Source: Streptacidiphilus neutrinimicus (GTDB taxonomy: Bacteria; Actinomycetota; Actinomycetes; Streptomycetales; Streptomycetaceae). Taken from it: a stretch of 64,000 nt of DNA. Positions 9,426 to 17,725 of this stretch are shown here, piece by piece (the first letter of the stretch is position 1; the number at the start of each line of letters is the position of its first letter). The stretch covers positions 1-64,000 of the forward strand of contig NZ_BBPO01000032.1 in assembly GCF_000787815.1 (NCBI RefSeq). The letters run 5' to 3'. The notes beneath the pieces are model-generated. The model was not told the DNA's origin. It did not search any database and saw only the letters and a program-made list of their open reading frames with translations. A program made the translations under genes and the position numbers.

Positions 9426-10136
9426 ATGACCCTCACTGCCGTTCCCGACGTTCCCGATGGCCTCACCCCCAGCGCTGCCCGGATCCAAGCGGCCCTGCAC
9501 GCTTCGCCCGGCAGCACCGTGGCCGAGCTGGCCCGCGCAGCTCAGACCGGCAAGTCCACCGCCGCCAACCTGCTCAAGCAGATGGAACAGGATGGTCTCG
9601 TCCGGCGAACCCTGGGCGGGAGCGACGGCAACCGCCGCTTCCCCGACCACTGGTACGCCACCGCTACGCTCCCGGCGGAGAGCGAGGTGTCCAACGCTCC
9701 GGACCGGGGCGGGGAGGGCGCCGACCTGTCGAGCACCAACGACGACGCCGCCGACAACGATGAAACTGTCGCCCAGACCTCGGCGGCACCCGAGGACGAA
9801 CTTCCCCGGGACGCCCAGCCCGACCGCCGCGGCGACGAACAGGGACCGGGCGGGGCAATCGGCGCTGAGCCGCGGGTTGTGCCGGTCGCCGCCTCGGGCG
9901 AAGCGCCGCCGAACGGGCGACTCGGCCAGGGAGGCCTCAGGGCACTGGTCCTGGGCTTCCTCGCCGATCATGCCGACACGGCCCACTCGCCGACCAAGAT
10001 CTCCCGACAGCTGGGCCGTAGTTCCGGGGCGGTCGCGAACGCGCTCGTGACGCTGGTCAACCTGCGGCAAGCGGAGATGGTGACGGCAAAGCCCCGTACC
10101 TACCGGCTCGCGGCGTCTGCGGCGCAGCTGAAGTGA
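9426..10136 (+). CDS. Winged-helix regulator with two DNA-binding modules
   Basis: A 236-residue protein; the ATG at 9426 has a GGAGG ribosome site 5 bases upstream. An N-terminal MarR-like winged helix (about residues 18-65: STVAELARAAQTGKSTAANL, then a recognition helix and GLVRRT wing) is joined by an acidic, disordered linker (about 75-165) to a second winged-helix module (GRSSGAVANALVTLVN). A very similar second module is found at the N terminus of the AAA ATPase at 17726-18874, which suggests both recognise related DNA or partners. It is transcribed away from the dehydrogenase, so 9235-9425 is a divergent control region. Confidence 0.7.
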   Translation: MTLTAVPDVPDGLTPSAARIQAALHASPGSTVAELARAAQTGKSTAANLLKQMEQDGLVRRTLGGSDGNRRFPDHWYATATLPAESEVSNAPDRGGEGADLSSTNDDAADNDETVAQTSAAPEDELPRDAQPDRRGDEQGPGGAIGAEPRVVPVAASGEAPPNGRLGQGGLRALVLGFLADHADTAHSPTKISRQLGRSSGAVANALVTLVNLRQAEMVTAKPRTYRLAASAAQLK

Positions 10137-10266
10137 TCGGTCGCCGGGGGCGGGCCGACGCGACTCGTGAGCTCGGCCCGCCCCGGCCGCCGTGATCGGC
10201 GCGTCTGCGACGACTGGCAGGATGAGGCGCTGGTCAGGCGCGACCGCGCCCGGGAAGGAGACCGAG

Positions 10267-12462
10267 GTGGGGCAGGGCAGTCAGCGCAGGGCCGTGTATG
10301 GGCGCGCGCAGCGGCTGGCGGAGACGGCACGGCAGACCCTCGGCGAGCGGCGCATCGCAGTGGATCGCGTGCGTGCGGGCGCCCGGCAGTTGCGAGAGCA
10401 GCAAGCGGTGGCCGCGCTGGAGGAGATCCCGGTCGCACGGCTCAACGATGTGACCGAGGGACGGCTGCGCGTCGGCGTGCTGGAGGCGGCCGGCTACGGG
10501 ACCGTCGGCCGGGTCCACCGCGCGGAGCCGTACGACCTGCTGCGCGTGCCGGGCATCGGCCGCGCCACCGCCGCCCAAGCCAAGGCCGCCGCGGCGGCGC
10601 TGGCGCAGGCCGCGCTCGACGCCACCGCGGTGCGCATCGACCCGGACGACCGGACCGAGGCCGCGACCGACCTGGTCACCGCGCTGTACCCGTTCGTCCA
10701 GGCCGGCCGCGCACTGCCCGCCGCCTGCGAACAGGCCGCGGGACTCGCGGCCGGGCTCGAGCCACTGCTCACCACTGCAGCCCCGGCCCACTCCTTTGCC
10801 ACCTGGTGGTTCACCAGCGGGCGGCGCCGCTCCGCCGCGAATGACGCGCTCGCCTCGCTGGAGTCGGTGCTCGGCGACGCGTACCGGAACAGCGCGGACG
10901 AGGCGTGCGCGCAGGCGCTCACCGATCTGCTGCGCCGTCCCGGATCGGTGGACGAGGCGTGGTGGGAGTTCGTCACCCGGCCGGTCGAGTTCTACACCGT
11001 GCTGGGCGAACTCGCAGAGACCGGCCCCGTGGACACCTCCGCGGCCGAGGGGCACATGCCCGACGAGCTGGCCGCGCAGGTCCGCACGCAGCCGCTGGAT
11101 GTGACCGGGCTCAAGGTCTCCCTGCGTGGCTATCAGGCCTTCGGCGCCCGCTACGCGCTCGCGCGGCGCAAGGTCGTCCTCGGGGACGAGATGGGTCTGG
11201 GCAAGACCATCCAGGCGATCGCGACGCTGGCGCATCTGGCCTCCGACGGAGAGCGGCACTTCCTGGTCGTCTGCCCGGCGAGCGTGCTGGTCAACTGGCT
11301 GCGCGAGATCGAGACCCGCTCCACGCTGGCCGCGTTCCGACTCCACGGCCCCGAGCGCGTGCTCGCCCACAACGCGTGGCGCGAGCGCGGCGGGGTCGCC
11401 GTCACCACCTTCGAGGGCCTGCGCCACCTCGACCATGCTCCCGGAACGGGCGCGGCCGATGTGCCGCAGCTGGCCATGACGGTGGTCGACGAAGCGCACT
11501 ACGTGAAGAACCCGGCCGCCCAACGCGCCAAGAATGTGGGCGCCCTCGTCGAGTGCAGCGACCGCGCCCTCTACCTGACCGGCACCGTCATGGAGAACCA
11601 CGTCGGGGAGTTCCGCAACCTGCTCGGCCAACTCCAGCCCGAGCTCGTGGCCGCACTGCGCGACACCGACCAGCTCGCCGGCGCGGCGGCCTTCCGGCGC
11701 GCGGTCGCGCCCGCCTACCTGCGGCGTAACCAGCAGGACGTCCTCACCGAGCTCCCCGAGGTCGTGCACACCGACGAGTGGGCCGAGTTCAGCCCGGGCG
11801 ACGCCGCCGTCTACCACGACGCCGTGCTCGCCGGGAACTTCCAGGCCATGCGCCGCGCCGCCTACGCCGCACCGGGCGAGTCGGCGAAGCTGGACCGCCT
11901 CGCCGAGATCGTGCGGGAGGCCGCGGCGGCGGGGGAGAAGGTCCTCGTCTTCTCCTTCTACCGGGACGTCCTGGCCGCGGTCGCACACCGCCTGACCGCC
12001 GACCAGGGCACGGGCCCGGCGCTGTTCGGACCGCTGTCCGGCAGCACCGGCGCAGCCGCACGCCAGGACACCGTCGACGCGTTCACCGCTCACGGCGGCC
12101 CGGCCGTCCTGCTGTCCCAGATTCAGGCCGGCGGCGTCGGACTCAACCTCCAGGCCGCCAGCGTGGTCATCCTGTGCGAGCCGCAGATCAAGCCCGCACT
12201 CGAACAGCAGGCCGTCGCCCGCGCCCACCGCATGGGCCAGACCCGCCGCGTGCGGGTCCACCGGCTCCTCACCCCGGACAGCGTCGACCAGCGCCTCCTG
12301 ACTCTGCTCAGCCGCAAGGAGCGCTTGTTCGACGCCTACGCCCGCCGCAGCGACGCGGCCGAGCTCAGCCCGGAGGCCCTCGACGTCGCCGACACCAGCC
12401 TGGCGCGGCAGATCATCGAGGAGGAACAGCAGCGCCTCGCCAGTCGGCCCGAGCGCGTGTGA
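10267..12462 (+). CDS. SNF2-family DNA helicase with helix-hairpin-helix N terminus
   Basis: A 731-residue protein from GTG 10267, with GGAAGGAG 8 bases upstream. The N-terminal 250 residues include a helix-hairpin-helix-like stretch (LLRVPGIGRATAAQAKAAA). The SNF2 ATPase follows: GDEMGLGKTIQAIATL (Walker A, about 306), VVDEAHYVKNP (motif II, about 406), LTGTVMEN (motif III), and in the second RecA lobe QIQAGGVGLNLQAAS and QAVARAHRMGQ (motifs V and VI). Such proteins translocate on duplex DNA and remodel protein-DNA complexes. It stands alone after the regulator. A repair or defence role is possible but not shown. Confidence 0.85.
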   Translation: MGQGSQRRAVYGRAQRLAETARQTLGERRIAVDRVRAGARQLREQQAVAALEEIPVARLNDVTEGRLRVGVLEAAGYGTVGRVHRAEPYDLLRVPGIGRATAAQAKAAAAALAQAALDATAVRIDPDDRTEAATDLVTALYPFVQAGRALPAACEQAAGLAAGLEPLLTTAAPAHSFATWWFTSGRRRSAANDALASLESVLGDAYRNSADEACAQALTDLLRRPGSVDEAWWEFVTRPVEFYTVLGELAETGPVDTSAAEGHMPDELAAQVRTQPLDVTGLKVSLRGYQAFGARYALARRKVVLGDEMGLGKTIQAIATLAHLASDGERHFLVVCPASVLVNWLREIETRSTLAAFRLHGPERVLAHNAWRERGGVAVTTFEGLRHLDHAPGTGAADVPQLAMTVVDEAHYVKNPAAQRAKNVGALVECSDRALYLTGTVMENHVGEFRNLLGQLQPELVAALRDTDQLAGAAAFRRAVAPAYLRRNQQDVLTELPEVVHTDEWAEFSPGDAAVYHDAVLAGNFQAMRRAAYAAPGESAKLDRLAEIVREAAAAGEKVLVFSFYRDVLAAVAHRLTADQGTGPALFGPLSGSTGAAARQDTVDAFTAHGGPAVLLSQIQAGGVGLNLQAASVVILCEPQIKPALEQQAVARAHRMGQTRRVRVHRLLTPDSVDQRLLTLLSRKERLFDAYARRSDAAELSPEALDVADTSLARQIIEEEQQRLASRPERV

Positions 12463-12763
12463 GCGCTGCTGGCCGTGCCCTTCCCGTCAGCCTGTGTGGG
12501 CACTCCAGCTTCGGCTCTCGTCACGTGACGACAGGACTCCGGTTGCCCCGCGGTCGGAGTCGACTTCGGTGGGCAGCGCGCACTTCGTCAGTCCGCCCGT
12601 AGTCCTGCAGCGGCGACCGCGAAGGAGGGGTGTTCACGAGTAGGGCTGACCAGCTGCGGGAATCTCTGGGTGGAGATCACTTCCCATGTCATCTGTGATC
12701 GTTTTCCAAGGCGTGCGTCACCAGCTGGGCACTTCGGTGGCGGCGTGTGGCAGCTTTCTTTGG
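12463..12763. promoter_or_regulatory. Intergenic region with a 14-bp perfect palindrome
   Basis: About 300 bases between the SNF2 gene and the convergent gene at 12764. It holds the perfect palindrome TCGTCACGTGACGA at 12518-12531, which is a plausible dimeric regulator site. No G+C-rich hairpin followed by a T-run is evident, and no convincing reading frame crosses the region. Confidence 0.35.
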
Positions 12764-13288
12764 TCAGTTCTTGATCAGCGGTTCGTAGGGTTCGCCCTCC
12801 GGCGTGAAGATCAGAACGTAGTCCTCGCCAGCCCCGGTTGCGATCTGGCGCAAGCGAGCCATGACGTCTGCCGTGGCAGGCAGCTCCAGGTCGAGGGCCT
12901 GGGCCGCCCGAGTTCGACGAACGGCCAGGTCGGGAATGTCCTCCGTGTACGCGGCTTCCAGCTCCGCGCTCTGCTGCACCGTGAATGCCCGACAGTCGCG
13001 CCACCAAGGGACGACGAGGAGCAGCTGGAGCAGTTCGCGCAGGCCGATCGCCACCAGGGCAGCCCTGCCTTCGGAGTCGGCGTAGAGCACCGGCCGGTCC
13101 TCGCCACCGTCACCGCAGAAGAAGTACGTGCCCCCGGCGCCGTCGCCGGCGAAGCCCTCCAGCGCCGCGCCGGATGCGAGGTGGACCTCCTCGACGTGAT
13201 CGCCGCGGTCTAGGTCGAAGTCTCCCGGCCAGGCCAGAAAGCGGGCGGCGGCCTCGTGTTCACGGATGGCGGTGATCAGCGGATTCAT
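12764..13288 (-). CDS. Hypothetical protein, possibly SUKH/SMI1-KNR4-like
   Basis: A 174-residue soluble acidic protein. The ATG at 13288 (MNPLITAIREHE) fits better than an in-frame GTG 30 bases upstream. The region GTYFFCGDGGEDRPVLYADS resembles the strand-turn-strand core seen in SUKH immunity-type proteins, but the match is weak. It is the first of several small soluble proteins of the kind found in immunity-gene collections (see DUF4240, DUF4265 and barstar nearby). No toxin gene is visible. Confidence 0.6.
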   Translation of the reverse strand: MNPLITAIREHEAAARFLAWPGDFDLDRGDHVEEVHLASGAALEGFAGDGAGGTYFFCGDGGEDRPVLYADSEGRAALVAIGLRELLQLLLVVPWWRDCRAFTVQQSAELEAAYTEDIPDLAVRRTRAAQALDLELPATADVMARLRQIATGAGEDYVLIFTPEGEPYEPLIKN

Positions 13289-13324
13289 GCGGCACACGGT
13301 AGCGGCGGCCACCGTCATCCTGAG

Positions 13325-13861
13325 CTAGGGCCGGTAGAGGGCGGTCAGGCGGGGCAGGCGTCGTGCCAGTTCGTCGCGGTCGTCGAAGTTGAAGTTCCAC
13401 TCGGGGTCGAGGGCCGGGTAGCGGATGGTGAACGAGTTGCTCGGTGGTTCCTCGCCAGTGGCTGTCTGGTGTGCGTCCCAGGCGATGACCAGGGCTGCTT
13501 CGCAGTCGATGTCGATCCCGGCCGCTGCGAAGGCGCGTACGGCGGGCAGGTCGGCGAGTGCATCTGGGTCGGCGACGACTCGCTCGAATGTCTGACTGCC
13601 TTGGGTGATCAGCCACCCTCGGAAGTAGTCGAAGCCGTCGTCGGAGCATCCGCCGTTGGTGATGTAGGCGGCTGCCCAGAGCGGGGCTCGGTAGGAGTCG
13701 GCCATGAGGTCCCAGAACACCTGCTCCGCGGCGACGATCTCCGAGGCCGGTCGGAGAGCGAGCAGTTCGGTTACCCGCGCAGCAACAGCGTCACCCTGCG
13801 TCGGGTCGGGGACCTGCGACCGAGCCTCCTCGATCATGTGCCAGAGTTGCTGCGTGTTCAT
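13325..13861 (-). CDS. DUF4240 domain protein
   Basis: A 178-residue protein starting at ATG 13861 (MNTQQLWHMIEEA). The family's characteristic blocks are present: an N-terminal helix with FWxxIE/A-like residues (LWHMIEEARSQV), a central ITNGGCSDDGFDYFRGWLI and a VFWDLM segment. DUF4240 proteins are widespread in actinobacteria; their biochemical role is unknown. The gene lies 36 bases upstream of the hypothetical gene at 12764-13288 on the same strand, probably as an operon, and is divergent from the gene at 13943. Confidence 0.8.
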   Translation of the reverse strand: MNTQQLWHMIEEARSQVPDPTQGDAVAARVTELLALRPASEIVAAEQVFWDLMADSYRAPLWAAAYITNGGCSDDGFDYFRGWLITQGSQTFERVVADPDALADLPAVRAFAAAGIDIDCEAALVIAWDAHQTATGEEPPSNSFTIRYPALDPEWNFNFDDRDELARRLPRLTALYRP

Positions 13862-13942
13862 GGCCGCAGAGCATGCCACCCTCCACTGACAACAGGGGGA
13901 GGTGGGTATGAGCCGATCAACATGTCAGCGGCGGAAGGCAGA

Positions 13943-14374
13943 ATGCGGCCCGTGAGCCTCCACTTTGAAGTCGTCTTCACCTGCTTCCTTCGCGACGACA
14001 CTCCGAACGAGGTCCTGGATGCCCTGCGATGGCACCTCGGCCTCCTTCCTGATCGGCCAGCGGGAATCGACCCCGACGAGCACACCTATCCTGTGCTCGT
14101 CCCGGACCCCGATGGCCGCCTCCCCGGCGGTGATGTCGCCTCCTTGCAGCGCCAGAGCCGAGGCTTCGCAGCCGGCAGGGAGCTCCACGCATGGGGGCTG
14201 TTCAGCCGCAATCTCTGGCTGGACGACGAGATGGGCGAGCTTGTCACGATCTTGGATCTGGTCGCGCCGCATGTGGACGAACCTGGTTATGGCGGGTTCT
14301 TCCGGGAGGAATACGACGCCGAGCCGACCGTCTTCACGTTCAACAACGGCACCTACGGTCCTGTGCAGCTCTGA
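13943..14374 (+). CDS. Conserved hypothetical protein
   Basis: A 143-residue protein from ATG 13943, with GGAAGG 5 bases upstream. It begins with a strand (SLHFEVVFTCFLRDDTP) and ends with FTFNNGTYGP. It appears fully soluble and rich in acidic and aromatic residues. I do not recognise the family. It is divergent from the DUF4240 gene (81-base gap) and followed 70 bases later by a DUF4265 gene on the same strand, so the two may be co-expressed. Confidence 0.65.
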   Translation: MRPVSLHFEVVFTCFLRDDTPNEVLDALRWHLGLLPDRPAGIDPDEHTYPVLVPDPDGRLPGGDVASLQRQSRGFAAGRELHAWGLFSRNLWLDDEMGELVTILDLVAPHVDEPGYGGFFREEYDAEPTVFTFNNGTYGPVQL

Positions 14375-14444
14375 CGATCCTTGGCCACGCCGCCGAGCGC
14401 TCGCCTCCAGGCTGTCACCGTCTGCGGTGCGCGTCGAGGGCACC

Positions 14445-14948
14445 GTGCATGATGACGCCGTGACCAACATCAGCGAGAACCACGTGAAGGTGCACTTCCG
14501 GATGGAGGTGGACGAGGACGGCTGGCCGCCGGTGAGCGTGGAGAGCCTGTGGGCCGTGGACCTCGGCGACGGGACGGTGCGCCTGGACAACACCCCGTGG
14601 TTCGTGCGCGGGGTTGCCAGCGACGACGTCATTCGGGTCGACATCGACGAGGACGGTCTGCGCTGGGCCGGGGAGACGGTCCGTGTGTCGGAGAACTGCA
14701 CGATCCGGCTGATCGTCATGAAGGACGGCGGCTCGACGGCCGCCCGGCAGAGCGTGCTTGACGTCTTTCATCGGCTCGGCACGACGGGTGAAGGCATCGA
14801 GCAGTTCCGGATGGTGGCGTTGGACGTCCCGCCGGAGGCGGATCTCCCCAGGATTCGGAAGCTCTTGGAGCACGGTGCCGCCAAGGAGTGGTGGCACTGG
14901 GAGGAAGGGTGTGTCACGGCCGCCTGGAGAGCCACCGCGCCGGCGTGA
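14445..14948 (+). CDS. DUF4265 domain protein
   Basis: About 167 residues from GTG 14445, with GAGGG 4 bases upstream; a GTG at 14460 (VTNISENH) matches the usual family start but lacks a ribosome site at normal distance. The DUF4265 hallmark DEDGWPPVSVESLWAVDLGD lies near the N terminus, followed by FVRGVASDDVI and a C-terminal alpha/beta part ending near WHWEEG. The function of this family is not established. The gene converges with the S1-barstar gene, with a 15-base gap. Confidence 0.8.
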   Translation: MHDDAVTNISENHVKVHFRMEVDEDGWPPVSVESLWAVDLGDGTVRLDNTPWFVRGVASDDVIRVDIDEDGLRWAGETVRVSENCTIRLIVMKDGGSTAARQSVLDVFHRLGTTGEGIEQFRMVALDVPPEADLPRIRKLLEHGAAKEWWHWEEGCVTAAWRATAPA

Positions 14949-14963
14949 CCAGCACTCTGTCGG

Positions 14964-15809
14964 TCAGGGCTGGGTGGTTCCGGGCTGGCGCCGAGCGCTG
15001 AGCCATTCAGCTCTGTTCCAAGCGACTGGCGTCGAGCCGACGGGCTCGAAGGTGATGTCCGGGTTGTCGCTGTGGACCAGGCACAGCACGCGCTGGCCGA
15101 GTACCGCCGCCATGCGGCCGTGGTCAGCGAGGATGTCCAGGACGATCTGGGCTTCGCGCGGGCAGGCTTGCGCGAAGCGGTCGTAGTGGGTGAAGCCGAG
15201 GACGAAGCCGCTGACGTCCGCCGGAATGCCGTATTCGCCTGCGACGACGTCGTGCAGGCAGTCGTTGAGGGCATCGAGGTTGCGGCCGTAGTAGTCCGGG
15301 AAGTCCAAGGCCGTCGCGATGTCCCGGTGCATCGCCGCCGCGGTCGTCCACGCGGAGGCGTCGACTTCCACAACTGCGAAGTGTTGCTCCCGCAACTTCT
15401 CAGCCGTCCGGTCGAAGATCTCCCGGCGCCAGTAGAGCGTCACGAAGGCGTTGGCTGCCAGTTCTTGGTAAAGGACCTGAGCGGGGGACGTCTCTCGGTT
15501 GGCCGCTGCTGTTTCCGTGGTGAGCCTGGCTTTGACCTGGTGGTTGTGATCTGCGTGGTCGACGACCTCGGCGGTCACTCGTGCCCCGACCTCCGGCAGG
15601 GCCGCATCCGTGGGCATGGTGGTGACCTCTGCCAGGCCGATTGCGTCGGGATGTCCATCGATCCGGAGGAAGACCCCGAAGGGCTGTCGGCCGATGACTT
15701 CACCGGTGATCACGGTGCCGACGGGCAGTTCCTGGCACGCGGCTGGCCATGCAGCTCGAACACGTGCCGCGTGTCCGGGGTCATCGTCGGGCCAGGAGTA
15801 CTCGCTCAT
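14964..15809 (-). CDS. S1-like RNA-binding domain fused to a barstar-like domain
   Basis: A 281-residue protein. Residues of about 29-95 form an S1-type OB fold (GTVITGEVIGRQPFGVFLRI, then DAIGLAEV and a GARVTAEVVDHAD strand). The C-terminal half is barstar-like: a VEVDASAWTT start, then a signature FPDYYGRNLDALNDCL helix near residue 190, the segment by which barstar-family proteins plug a ribonuclease active site. Known barstar proteins inhibit barnase-type RNases. Joining that to an S1 domain suggests a protein that senses or protects RNA. No barnase-like gene is seen nearby. It starts at ATG 15809. Confidence 0.8.
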   Translation of the reverse strand: MSEYSWPDDDPGHAARVRAAWPAACQELPVGTVITGEVIGRQPFGVFLRIDGHPDAIGLAEVTTMPTDAALPEVGARVTAEVVDHADHNHQVKARLTTETAAANRETSPAQVLYQELAANAFVTLYWRREIFDRTAEKLREQHFAVVEVDASAWTTAAAMHRDIATALDFPDYYGRNLDALNDCLHDVVAGEYGIPADVSGFVLGFTHYDRFAQACPREAQIVLDILADHGRMAAVLGQRVLCLVHSDNPDITFEPVGSTPVAWNRAEWLSARRQPGTTQP

Positions 15810-15860
15810 GGGCTGATCATGGCAGGGCGGGTCGCCTCTGGGCGGGTTCGTCCACGGACC

Positions 15861-17695
15861 TCAACTTGTTCGGGACAGACCCGTGGTGGCCGCGCGGGCG
15901 ATGGCAGTGACGGCGTCGGTGGGGTTGGCGAGTTCGAGGAGCGTGACTCCGGGCGGTGGAGTGGTGTTCTGGTGGAAGGTGAGCCAGAGGATGGCGCAGC
16001 CGGTGGCGTTCAGGTCCTTGATGCGCCTTGTGGCGCGGGTGGTTTCGTCGGGGTTGTAGCGGGCGTCGGAGGCGATGACGAGGAGGCGGGCGGCGCCGGC
16101 GCGGGTGAGGTCGAGGCCGGCGGTGAGGGCGTCGATGGCTTCGGCGAGGCTGTGGCCTGCGCCAGTGGCGGTGAACTCGCTGACCTGGGTGGGAGTGCGG
16201 CCGGGGGCGGTGACGGCGGTGAGGTGGGCGTCGAAGGCGACGGTGGCGGCGCGCGAGGCGGGGTCGGTCAGTGCGGTGGCCTTGGCGAGGATCCACGCGG
16301 CGGACGCGATCGGTGCGGTGGCGGCGCTCATGGATCCGGAGATGTCGACCGCGATGCCGACGCGCAGGGGCGGGTTGGGGGTGTGGCGGCGCTGGACGCT
16401 GGTCCAGGGCTGGGCGGTGGGGGTGGCTCCGGCGGCTTGCTGGGCGGCGCGGGCGAGGGCGGCGCGCATGTTGAGGCGTCCGGGTGGGGCGGCGCTGGTG
16501 GTGACGGTGTCGGTGCGCTCGCGGTAGGCGGCGGCGCGTAGGGCGCGGGCGAGGTGGGCGGCGGCGCGCTGCTCGACCTGGGTGGGGGTCGGGTGCCGGT
16601 GATGGGGGAGCGGGGGCGTCGTCCGGCGCGAGTCGCCGCGCTGGCGGGGGTGTGGGGGCGGGCTCCGGGGGCGAAGACGGCCTTGGCTGTGGCGGCGGCC
16701 TCGCGCTGACGTGCCGTCTGCTCGGCCTTGGCGGCGCTGCGTCGGGCGCTGGCGGCCCGGGCGGACTGTTCGGCGGAAGCCTGGGCGCGCTCGTTCACGA
16801 CGATGCGGCCGGTGACCTGGGTGACCGCGTCGGCCAGCGGCCCGGGCCCGTGCGTCGCGCCGCTGTGGTTGCCGAGCGGGGGCGGCGGGGTGACGGGGTC
16901 GGCGCGGAGGGCTTCGCACCAGGCGCGGGCGTGGTCGAGCATGGCGGTGGTGTCGGTGTCGGCAGTGGCGTGGGCGGCCTGCCAGATCCGGGCGAGCTGG
17001 TTCAGGAGGTCGGGGCCGAGGATCTGTTCGGCGAGATCCTGGAGGGGCTGGGCTTCGTCCGTGTCGAGGATTCCGGCGTCGCGGCGGGCGAGGACGAGGG
17101 CGGCAGCGTGCGCGGTATGCCACCGGGTCGACGGCGGGTTGGTTCCGAGGTCGTCGAGGATCAGCTGGCGGACGACGGCCCGCAGGTAGCGGCGGTCGGC
17201 GGGTCGTCGCCCGAGGTGGGCGTGTTCGGCGCGGGACTCCTCTAGGAGTTGGGCGGCGGCGTCGAGGGCGGTGCCGAGGAGATGGGTGGGGGTGGTCCAG
17301 ACGGAGTGGGCGGCGTGGGCAGCTTCGTGGACGAGCGCTCCCCAGGCGGCGGGGTATCGGTCCTCATCCCCGGGCCGGTCGGGGTGGATGCGGGCGGGGT
17401 GCTGTGGGGCGAAGACGCTGGTGGAGACCTCGATGCTGGCGAGGGTGGGGTAGAAGGCGGCGGGGGCTCCGGAGCGGGTGGCGTGTTCGCAGGTGACGAT
17501 GATGTCGTCGCGTCCGGCCAGGTCGGGCAGGCGGGCGGTGAGGGCGGCGGAGATTCGTAGCCAGTGCCGCTCCAGCTCGGCGGCCCGTGGGGATGGTGTG
17601 GGGATCGCGCCGCCGTCGTCGGCCCACCGGGCGAGGTCGGCGTCGGGGCCGGACTGGGCGGGCGGGGTGGGGTGGACGTGCCGGTGGCCGGTCAT
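15861..17695 (-). pseudogene. VWA-domain protein (CobT/MoxR-partner type) interrupted by a -1 frame offset
   Basis: Reading starts at ATG 17695 (MTGHRHVHP) and gives a metallopeptidase-like N-terminal region with ALVHEAAHAAHS (HExxH-like, near residue 125) and a helical linker. The continuation, including the VWA domain (VGIAVDISGSMSAATAP with the MIDAS DxSxS, then LLVIASDARY), lies in another frame. The total of 1,835 bases is one short of a multiple of three, and the frames meet near 16,585 at a G-run. One added base would restore a 611-residue protein. It lies 30 bases downstream of its AAA ATPase partner. A true mutation, a sequencing error or programmed slippage are all possible. Confidence 0.75.
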
Positions 17696-17725
17696 GCGGG
17701 ACTCCTTCGGGAACGTCGTGGGTGG

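Noticed and set aside
10234-12261. A 675-residue open frame on the minus strand
   Set aside because: It lies antisense to the SNF2 helicase, which has all helicase motifs; no domain is visible in the shadow.
13256-13942. A longer N terminus for the gene at 13943
   Set aside because: The in-frame extension overlaps the DUF4240 gene on the other strand and has no ribosome site; ATG 13943 has one.
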